Positions 26,460 through 37,000 of a DNA stretch of 64,000 bases are shown here, piece after piece. How positions within the stretch are numbered: the stretch's first letter is position 1; the number at the start of each line of letters is the position of its first letter. This stretch comes from Thysanoteuthis rhombus (taxonomy: Eukaryota; Mollusca; Cephalopoda; Oegopsida; Thysanoteuthidae). A program made the position numbers and the translations under genes. The stretch spans positions 33,614,918 through 33,678,917 of the forward strand of contig OY735201.1 in NCBI GenBank assembly GCA_963457665.1. Direction: 5' to 3'. Under the pieces are notes generated by a model, which searched no databases, was not told the DNA's origin, and saw only the letters and a program-made list of their open reading frames with translations.

Positions 26460-29400
26460 GAAAATTAAAAGTCCAGCATTCATTCAACTTATTTATTTAA
26501 AAAATCTCAACAAATATTCAATCAATATCATCAGTCAACGGAACTAAGTTATTTCTGTAAGTTACCAGTTTCTGTTAATTTAATAATTTGTTTTTATGAA
26601 TTCTGTTAACTGTCTATAATCTATAAATCACAACTGACATTTGTGCTTATTACTTGGAAAATAATTTACATCTTTTTGATAAAGAATAGTTTCTTATGAT
26701 TTTTTATTTTCCTTCATAATTACAGAAAAATTTGACTATTGAAGACTATTTGGTTACAGAACAACAAACACAAATAACTAATCGATAATATGATAGTATG
26801 ATTGTTCAGCGGAGATTTAACTTCCTAAATTAGTTCTACAAAGACATAACAGGGCATTTTGGGATTTTTCAAGTCAGTTGAAACCACTAAAGTTTGGATT
26901 TTGTTTGGTATTTTTCCTAAAGATTATGCAAAGTGTAAGTTAACTGAACTAATTCATAGATTATGCCAAAAGTCTTATCTCGCCTAATGAGAAAAGGAAT
27001 ATATCTTTTTCTTGGAGATAGATAAATAAGTTACAGGCCAAATTGACGGGCAAAGCTAGGGTTTATTCAATGGGCATCTTGGATTTCAGACAACATTACG
27101 TTGATTTATGAGGAAATTGAAACAATAATCTAGATTAGAGAATTTCTAAAACATTTGGGAAAATTAGGCATAGGTAAATTCCCAAGATATGCTTCCATCT
27201 GGTCGGTCAAGTCTAACAGTACTTGAGATTGGAGGATATTGAACAGTGTTTTTTGTTGTTCAAAATATCAGATAGGAAAGAGGTATGCCCAAAAAGTTGA
27301 AGGCGGTCCATAATTGTAATAGTATGGACCTGGATGCAATATGCTCCTTTGATAGGTTTTGATGACAATGTGTGGTCCTCAGCCAATTAAATCATGAGGT
27401 GGGAGTAAAAGGGCGGTTTTGTTGATTTTACAGAATTACATAGTTTATCAATTGTTTATTCAGACCAGAAATAATTATTCCCCCACAACTCCCCTTGTTC
27501 AAAGGGCCCTGAAAAATAGAGGTGAAAAATTGGCTAAGAAAGCAGTTCAGGGCTGTTCTTTGTCAGAGAAGATTTTAGGGATTTCTTTACCGGAATTCGG
27601 CCTTGACAGTACCCGCTGCCTCCCCTATGGTGACCCAACTTAGTTCTGGCATGAAGTTGACCAATTCCCTAACAGAGTCCCCAGGTAGCTTCCATGTCTA
27701 AGATCAGACTTATCCTTCTTACCACTGCCCATTGATAGAATCACCTTACCAATCGTAGTACTCAAGACAACGGAAAGGGTTAACTTGGATCTGTAACCTC
27801 ATCAACCTTAGACCATTTTTGTTCCTGCTATATCACTGATGTCACATCATTTTGGAATGCTTGTTACTCCTGTGTTGTAACTCACACCCCTACACAGTGA
27901 AGATGTTTCAATCAAACTCTTTGTCGGTGGATCTCTGGGGATCTTCAATTCTCAACGTGGGCTCAGAGGTCTGGGGCAAGGCAGAGATGACCAAACAGCG
28001 CTAGGGTTGTGGTGATATATTATTATAACTATAACATATCTCTTTCATTAGCAAGAAAAAAATTGAAGCATCAATTGAGATGCATTCAAATTGTCATTGA
28101 TTGAAAATAGATTTTTCTTTCAAGCAAGAAAAATTGTTAATGTTTGTGCTGTCAACATTTTAGAAAAAAAAGCTTCATTCACAATGTAAGATTTCAATGT
28201 GGTCTTTGGTGGATAAGAAGAATTTCAATTGTGATGGTCGTTATTTTCTGATCTTCTGCTCAGAGTTAGATATTAATATTTCAGAATAAAACTTTGATTA
28301 TAATTCATATAAGGAATGAAAGTTCAGTTGGTCTTTTCTAGTTCAAAATCAAAAAGTAAGTAAATAAGATTGTTTGGTTTCAAGATATATTAAAAATATT
28401 TAAAACAAATATTGTGACTTTGATACCACACTGATTGTATCAAAACAAATTATTGAGTGCCAGTGAAGACTGAAAAAGTCAATTTTTGGATAGTTCAAAT
28501 TTTGGTCCTCCAAAGCAATGAAGTACCATATATATTTAAAAAAAATAATCAGTGGCCTGTGTTGGTTATTGTTACAGTGTGCTCTACCATGTTGAAACCA
28601 CTACTCCAGAAGTGTAGTGGAAGGGGGCCCCCCCTAAAAGCTTCATCAGTAGTAGTTCGCCTACAACATTTATAATGACAAACCTCACTATCTTGGAAAG
28701 GGGCAACTCATCGCGATTAAATTATCTTTCATTTATTATGTATACAATACAAAAGTTTCAATATTCATCTTCAGTTAGAAGTAGGAGATGGGTTTTTACA
28801 AATCTTTTGTCTTTTTGTGTCTGTGAGTTTATTCTATTCCATCTGTTTTACAAATCGCTGTCAAAGAGTTTTTTTCTATTAATATTAAAGACATAATTTC
28901 TAAAAGCATCAACTTCAATTATCAACTGACATAATCTATAATTCTAAAATCCCTATAAATTTCAGTTATTTTTTTCTGCAAACTATAAGTTGATGTCAGC
29001 ATCATTTCACACTTCCACATTTTATTTCTATGTTCAAAACAAATTTGATCATACTGTCCTACAAAATTAAACTTAATGTTGATTGCCATTTTGTTCCAAT
29101 GTAAGGTATTCAACCCTATTTTCTCACTTATTTCAGGTTAATTGTGCTGGAATCATAGATTTTGGTACTATAGAGAACACGTCCCTTGAGCAATATGACA
29201 GAGTATTCCGAACCAATGTGCGGTGAGTTTTATTTGTATTCTAGGATCAATTATGAAATTATGATCAGTGTATTCAAACAAATGATTTGTTTTTTTTCCC
29301 AATAAAAAGCCCCTCTCATGGCATCAACTCTACAGATTTTAGATCCCAATTACAGTCAACAACTGTAGACACACAAAATCAACCACACCCGATAATAGAC

Positions 29401-30203
29401 GATGGAATGAAAACATTTCCACGCAATCGTCAAGCCAGACTCTCTCTTCCCAGTGTTCAAAAATACACCTATTCATCACCTGAAGACGGCTGTAGGGTAC
29501 AACAGCCAAAATATTGTATTCAAAAAATTAACCAGGATGAGGACAAAAGACTGCAAAAAACATTACATAATGATATTCCCTTGTCTAGAAAAAAAATCGG
29601 ACAAAATAATCTATGATCTGCAACTGACTTTTTTAAACAAACATTCTAACTCCCAAGATTTAATACATGAAGATATTTAAACCGTTTTAACTACCATAAT
29701 TACCTGTGTCAAAGACACTATTTTTTTCCCCAAAAATAAGACTCAAAGATCTACATGTTGTAAAACCACTTACAAAAAATCTAGGTCATCTAGGTAAGGT
29801 AGGTAAAATTATCAGGGCCTCAACTGGACTTTTATTCTTATATTTTGATTTTGCAGGTCTTAAGGCTAGGAAATACAGTCAAGTTTTAAAACATTTTTTT
29901 TTTTTAATTTGTTTTGTTGATCACCTGTTTTCTGCAATGGAGAAGCAAAATAATGACATTCTTTTCTTTCAATTTTGAATTTTCATACTTTCTCAAAGAC
30001 TTTTTCACTTGATACATTTGTATATACAATTTCCTCCATTTATATGGTTTTACATGTAGGCAAGGTTACTTTCATATTGAATACACATTGAGTAGTTTTA
30101 CACATAGACTATTTTTTACTTTTTTCATTTGCCTTTGGCTAATGGGCTTATTTTATCAAATAAACCAGAAAACTCACCTTGAGAAGTAATCTCTTTTTTC
30201 TTT

Positions 30204-30235
<32 letters not shown>

Positions 30236-33200
30236 TCTTTTTCTTTTTTTCTTTTTCTTTTTTTCTTTTTCTTTTTTTCTTTTTCTTTTTTTCTTTTTTT
30301 TTTCTTTTTCTTTTTTTCTTTTTTCCTTTTTTTTCCTTTTCTTTTTTCTTTTTTCTTTATTTTCTTTTTCTTTTTTTTCTTTATCTTTTTTTATCTTTTT
30401 TCTTTTCTTTTTTCTTTATCTTTTTTCTTTATCTTTTTTCTTTTCTTTTTTTTTCTTTTTCTTTTTCTTTTACTAATAAGCTAACTTTTCCTTTGATTTG
30501 AAGAATTTCACAACTTATGAAAAGGATCAAAAATATCCTCATCAATTTTAACGGAGATAATTAAGTGAAATTTTCAATTCAAAATTTTATATCTGATTGA
30601 TAAAACATTGTGCTTTTAAAAAAATTGACTAAAAATATAGCTGGAGATAGAGTATTTTATAAGTTCAATTGTTCTACAGTTGTAAAATATGCATGAAATA
30701 TTTATAGAAATGATGTACTTTACAAGACATCAATATTATGTTTATTGCAGAATCTAATTTTGATCTTTTATATTCCAGTTCAGTTTATCAATTGACTATG
30801 TTGGCCGTACCCCACTTGGTATCAACAAAAGGAAGCATAGTCAATGTGTCTAGCGTCAATGGAATCAGATCTGTGAGTTTCAATTGATTTTTACTTTGAA
30901 TTTACAATGGTTATTACAATTACAAAATATATCCATTTTTGTTAATTCATGGTCTATATCTGTTCTATGTGTTTCTTTTCAACGTGGACATTATGTTATC
31001 AAGAAATGGATATATGATCCAACAGAATGGTTATAAATTGTGTTGAAGCTCTATTTGGAATGATCTCCCTTTATTACGTGGTGAATGCATCATTTGGCAT
31101 AGACAACATAAATAGAGCGTGTGGCTGTTTGGTTAAATGGTAAAAGCAAAACTACGTCAAAGCGGTTACCCTATTGGTAGCAGGAGTACAGCAGTCCTGT
31201 TTTCTTTAATTGTTTATATTATTTACATTATCTTGACCAAATGATACATTCAGTGTAAAAATGGGAGATCATTTCAAATAGTGTTTCAATATAATATAAT
31301 GCAAGTTATAATCAATTTATTGGATCATATATATCCATTTCTTAATAACATAATTGTCCCGTTGAAAGAAACAAATAGAGCAGATGTAGGCTGGGAATAA
31401 ACATAATAGCTTTGTATCTTTCAAGCTTGTTCATTTTTCTTTGATATAGATATCATAAAGACTGATGTTCATGATATATTTGCATTAGTTTACTTATGAT
31501 GTGAATGTCTACTTAGTGTAAGTTTCCTACTAACTTGACATTTAAAAAATATCAAGGAAAGCAAAATGCATACAAATCATATGCAAATTCAAAAGCCTTT
31601 TAAAAATTACATTTTCCTCAATTGCTCTGATTTCATTTCAGTTTCCTGGTGTTCTTGCGTATAACATGTCAAAAAGTGCACTAGATCAATTCACAAAATG
31701 TGTAGCATTGGGTATGTATATATACATATATATGCATGTGTGTGCGTGTGTTATACATTAATCTATGTATTGGATTAGGTTTCTAGTATACCAATCACTC
31801 AGTAATTTTTTTCTCTTTTTATTATCAGCTTGATCAAATGATTATGTGTGTTTAAAATTTTCTCTGCATAAATTAATTTTCTAAGCGCTGCAATCTTCAA
31901 ATCAATTTCTTTTTTAATCCAATTACTTCAAAATCCTGTTCTATTGAATTCTATTTAAGAGTTTTATTTATTTGGAAGCTTTTTTTTTTTTTTTTTTTTT
32001 TTCAAAGTGTTAGATATGTTGATTAAAGAACAGGATTGCCAGATTTGGCCAGAGGGGGATGTAATCCAAGCTTTATCTCAGAGACTTGCCTAGCACAGGC
32101 ATTGGAATAGAGGCTGGCATGAACCTCTTTCTGTGTTGGATAGGTCCGAGATAAAGCTCTGATTATCTCCCCTTCTTACCATATCTGGAAACCATGTTGA
32201 AGAATATAACCTTTCTAATGATTAATCTGTATGTTTTCTGAAGTTTTGAAATTTTTTCTCTCTTATTTAGTAACTGTGCATAAGTTATTGCTTGCAGTGT
32301 GTTATTCTCATTCTTTATTAAGTAGATTTGTTTCTTATTTCTAATTTTTCTGAAAGTAAAGGCTTTTTACCTTTTCTAAAATTCTTTTTGTTCCCTCTAT
32401 TCTACGGAGTTCAAAGGAAAATTTTTCATGCTATTTGAATTCCATAGAAAATAATGTTTTATTCATTCCCATTAGATATTTTCATTGGCTTTTGGGGCAT
32501 AGCGTATCAAACTTCTGTTATAAAAGAAATTGAAATCAAATTGTATCTTTATTAAATATTGGAAAAGTTTTTCGTCCCAATTTGGTCTTACAAAATTCTG
32601 ATGTTTCTTTGTGATATTGTGAAGAGAAATTTTTAAAATAATCTCTGTCCTTCACTAAAATCATGTTCTAAATTTCTACTAGCACTCTTTATATATCATG
32701 ATGGGGATGTCTGTAAGAAATATTTTGAAATATACTGATATATATTTCTAACTACGTGATGGATTTCTTTCATAGACTGCTCAATACATTCAACTTTATA
32801 CTTCGAAAGTCAAGTTGTTTTAAAGTAGAGCTGGAAATATATAATAGGATGTGGATTTGTTACACAAATGAGTTTATGTTTTGGCCCAAAGAGGGCAGAA
32901 ACATAAACTTGTTTGTGTAGCGAACCCACATCTTATTATATACTCGTTAAATACATGACTGTCACGTTGGAAGAGACAAATAGAACCAGAATAAACAAAA
33001 TGAGAATTTGTGTTGAGAGCAGTTATTTGGACTTTGCATTACTGACAGTTGTTTTGCCCAATGGTAAGAGCATCATTACATTGAAGCAGCTACCCTATTA
33101 GTGGCAGGTTCAATTCCTGCAGCAGCCCTATTTTCTTTGATTGTTTATTCTATTTATTGTTTATTTATTATCTAAATTGACTGATATATTAACCGTGTAA

Positions 33201-34058
33201 CAATTGGAGATCATTTCAAATAAGTTTCTTTATAATATAATGCAATTTATTATTCATATATATATATTCTAGGATATGTGTATTTACTATTGTGTAAATC
33301 TATCACTGTTTTTGGGGGTTTTTTTTCATGTATGAAATTGAGCTCATTTGCTTGTAAAAGAAAAAAACATGGCAGTGAGAAATCCTTTTCATAGTGACAA
33401 TTTGACAATCCTCTTTATTTAATGCTATGCTGAAATCAAAACCAGAAAGAAATATTTAAAATTCAAAAAGTGAATTCTTCTCTTTCAGAATTGGCCGCCA
33501 AGCAAGTGAGAGTAAATAGTGTCAAGTAAGTTCAGCAGATTTTTTCAAAATCAATTCCAACATATGCTCTTTGCAGTAATGACTATTATATTACACAAAG
33601 CAAAATAAATGATGAATGAATCAACCAATACTTCCCTTCTTAAAGTGACATTATTCTACTCCCTTATAACATGAGAATGAACCAGCATTTGGTTGCATAG
33701 AACTGGATTTTATCCCGATAATTATCCAAGTTTTATGGATTCTTGAAAGAATGGGTTATCCATGAAAGACAAAACTTATGATAATTGAGTTATTAAAAAT
33801 TACAAATAAAAAAGATGAATAAACCTGGTACTAATGTGATAACAAAATTTCTACCAACAAAAACAGTAACCCATGAAAAGAATGATACATCTTACGAGCA
33901 TCAGTTTTGGGAAATTCTAATCTTGTCTATAAAATCTTGCTCAATTATTGATTTTTTTTCAATACTTATTGATTGTTCCATTGCTTATTGACTTGCGTAG
34001 TCACTTATTGTTCAGATAATAAACAAAGTTTGATTAAAATCGATTACTGAAATTTCTC

Positions 34059-34093
<35 letters not shown>

Positions 34094-37000
34094 TGATTCA
34101 TACAGATATAGATTTCAATCTCTATTGTTTTTGACAGCCCTGGAGTTATCATAACTGAACTGCAAAAAAGAGGAGGTTTGACTGATGAAGCATATTTAAA
34201 GGTAAGTGACTTTGTCATCATCAAAATCATTAGGATATAAACTGGCTGGAAACCCTTCCTATGGTCAGGATTTTCAGCTAGTTCCTGCCAGTTGCCATCA
34301 AAGGCCTAAATGGGGCTTTTGATCCTAATGTGAAATGAAAAATACAGCATCATGCAATATGTTTATTTGACGGCACTGTTACTTTGCCATAGCAAGATTT
34401 AGACGTACACACTATGTCATGATTTGATGAAAATGCTCTCAATAAAATGTAATTATTCTGTTTTAGCCAGACAACAATAGAGCTATTGTTGAAAGCGATG
34501 GAAAAATATGGAAATTACCACTGCCCAAGTCAAATGATGAACAAAACATATAAGTAGATGAAAGCATAAAGAATAACAATGGGCAAAATATATAAGTAAA
34601 TGAATAAAAAAAAATATAAAGCATTGCTGGTGCTACATTCTTATAAAAGAAAAAATTAGAAAATTTTGAAGCTGAGTAAACCTTTTGTTCTTATAAAAAA
34701 AGTAGTGAGCTGGATTATTTTTAAATTGTAACCACTGCCACTTTAAACCTCAGTTGAAGGTGCATCTTTAACAATAAAATGTAAGTCTTCGCAGTGATCA
34801 GCTCAGAAACATCCAGAAATATGTAGCATTAATTGAACTGGAACCACAAATAAACTTAAATTTTAATTGCTGCACGATTTCTTTACTAAATGTCAACTAT
34901 GAAGAAAGAGATTACAACCATTATTTCAAAACAACACTCTGCAAACAGCAGTTATGTTTCTAGAGTGTTGTTTTGAAATGATATTTAGATATATTTAGAA
35001 CCTGCCATGAAAAGTACTTTTTATTAATTCATTTAGAAACACATTTGAGCAAAAAATTTATTGCAAATTCTGATAGATCTATCTTTGTCTCTCTGAAAGA
35101 ATCTCACCTCAAAATTGGGTTGTTCTTATGAAAAAAATTGTGTCAATAATTCCTTGAGCAAATACATTTGTTATTGTGAATGGAGAAAGTAATTCCTGTT
35201 CGCAGAGCATAGTTTTGAAAGCTTCAATTTTCTTCCTTTCACTCGTAAAAAAAAAAAAGAATTCTCTCTATTCAATTTTCGAAATCATTAGAGATAGAAT
35301 TCACATCATGTTTATATCATGGTCACAAAATATGCGTTCATTCCAGTGTAGGTTTTTATTGTAAACAGACTAAGAAGGCCTCGAATCGAAAAACACTTGA
35401 GATAAGACAGGTGGCAGTTGACACGCAGGCGATGAAAAACGACGCTAGATAACATTTATTGAATTTGTTAAAAAGGGGAAAATGTAAGAACTCATTTGCA
35501 TATAGTCATCTTAATATTCGTAGATCGTTCTTTTGGTATCTTGTCATAACAGAGAGGGGGAAAAAAGCAAGAAAGTCGGCCTACGTATGAACTTCAGCAA
35601 CACGAAGATCGTGCAACAACCACATGGGAGATAAAAACATTAAGATCAAAATCGAGGACACAAAACCGGAGGAAGTAGACCACTACATCTACCTAGGACA
35701 ACGAATCTCCATAAGACCCTCAAAAGAAGAAGAAATCAAGCAAAGAATCACACTAGGATGGCAAGCCTTTGGCAGAGCAAGCTCAACCTTCAAAAATAAG
35801 ATCCCATTAATCCTAAAAACATGGATCCCCCGAGATCATATGCAGAACTGAGGCCGGCAGAATATAAGATGGAGAGACGAACCAGACAAGTTTAGAAAGT
35901 ACTGGCTCTGTGACGCCCGCAATAGAGAAGTGTGGCGAATCCTGGGGAAGGTCTATGTCCAACGACAGACATTGAAAGACTGATGATGATGATCATCATC
36001 TGATTAAATATGATTTTATTTTTCACCTTATATTAGCTGTGAATCAAAACAGGTTTCTTCAGTTTTAAAGTGGTTCTACCTAGCTGACTACCTAGATATA
36101 GATGTATCACAAATACAGGCCACACCATTGGAGCTAGATGGCTGAAATTTTAAACATTTATCCTTTATTATGCCTAGGAAAACTTTTCTCTTTTTTTTTT
36201 TCTTTTTTTTTTTTCCTTACTTCCCCTTGCCTCCATAATTGGGGAGGGGGGTAATTTACAATATAATTTATGCTAAATTGGTCCCTTAGTTTTCATTCCT
36301 CTCAACACGTGCAAAAAGTATGGCACAACAGATGACAACGTGATAACAGATCAACTAGAGGATAGCACAGACTTCAATGCACTTATGTACCTCACCACTC
36401 CTTAGAGATCCTATGAATGTGGCCCCCAACGAAGAATAGATTGAGGCCTTCAAACAAAAAGGCTTGGCCGGACAGGTTGGCGGTGGAGGTGTTTGCAGGC
36501 GATAGAAAGAAAGAAGGAAGGAAAGAAGACGTGGTGATATACTTGAAACATTCTTGAGTGTACTTCTGAACTATGTAGTATAACTGTACTATGTTACCTG
36601 AATATTATCACGGAATGTGTTAACGTGAAAAAATTCAATAGATATGGTAATACTATACCACATCAATTAATGAATTCCGAAACCTTTTTCTCTTGGTTAT
36701 GTTCTGATTTCATAATTCTAATGTAGCTAATTTTTTTTTTTTTTTTACTTTTGTTGGATCTTGATCAATCTAATACTTTGATGCACTTAAAGCCAACTGC
36801 CTTTGAAAATTACTGAATTCAGAAAGCATTTGATTATTTTTATCTGCTAATCATACTAAAAATTCCTTTTTATATAAAATTTCATCAATAAGTACCATGC
36901 CATGAATACGTCTTTTAAAGAATTTCAATGATTTATTTCCAAATTTCTTTATCTAATTGAAACTGTTAAAAGATCATTGATATGAATTTATCAGCTCAAA

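Noticed and set aside
30179-30484. 101-codon phenylalanine-rich open frame
   Set aside because: It is a translation of the T/C simple-sequence tract and has no protein-like composition.
33050-33125. Possible tRNA gene
   Set aside because: A and B boxes are present, but the segment sits inside an inverted-repeat element, is repeated in worn form at 31125, and lacks a clear acceptor stem.
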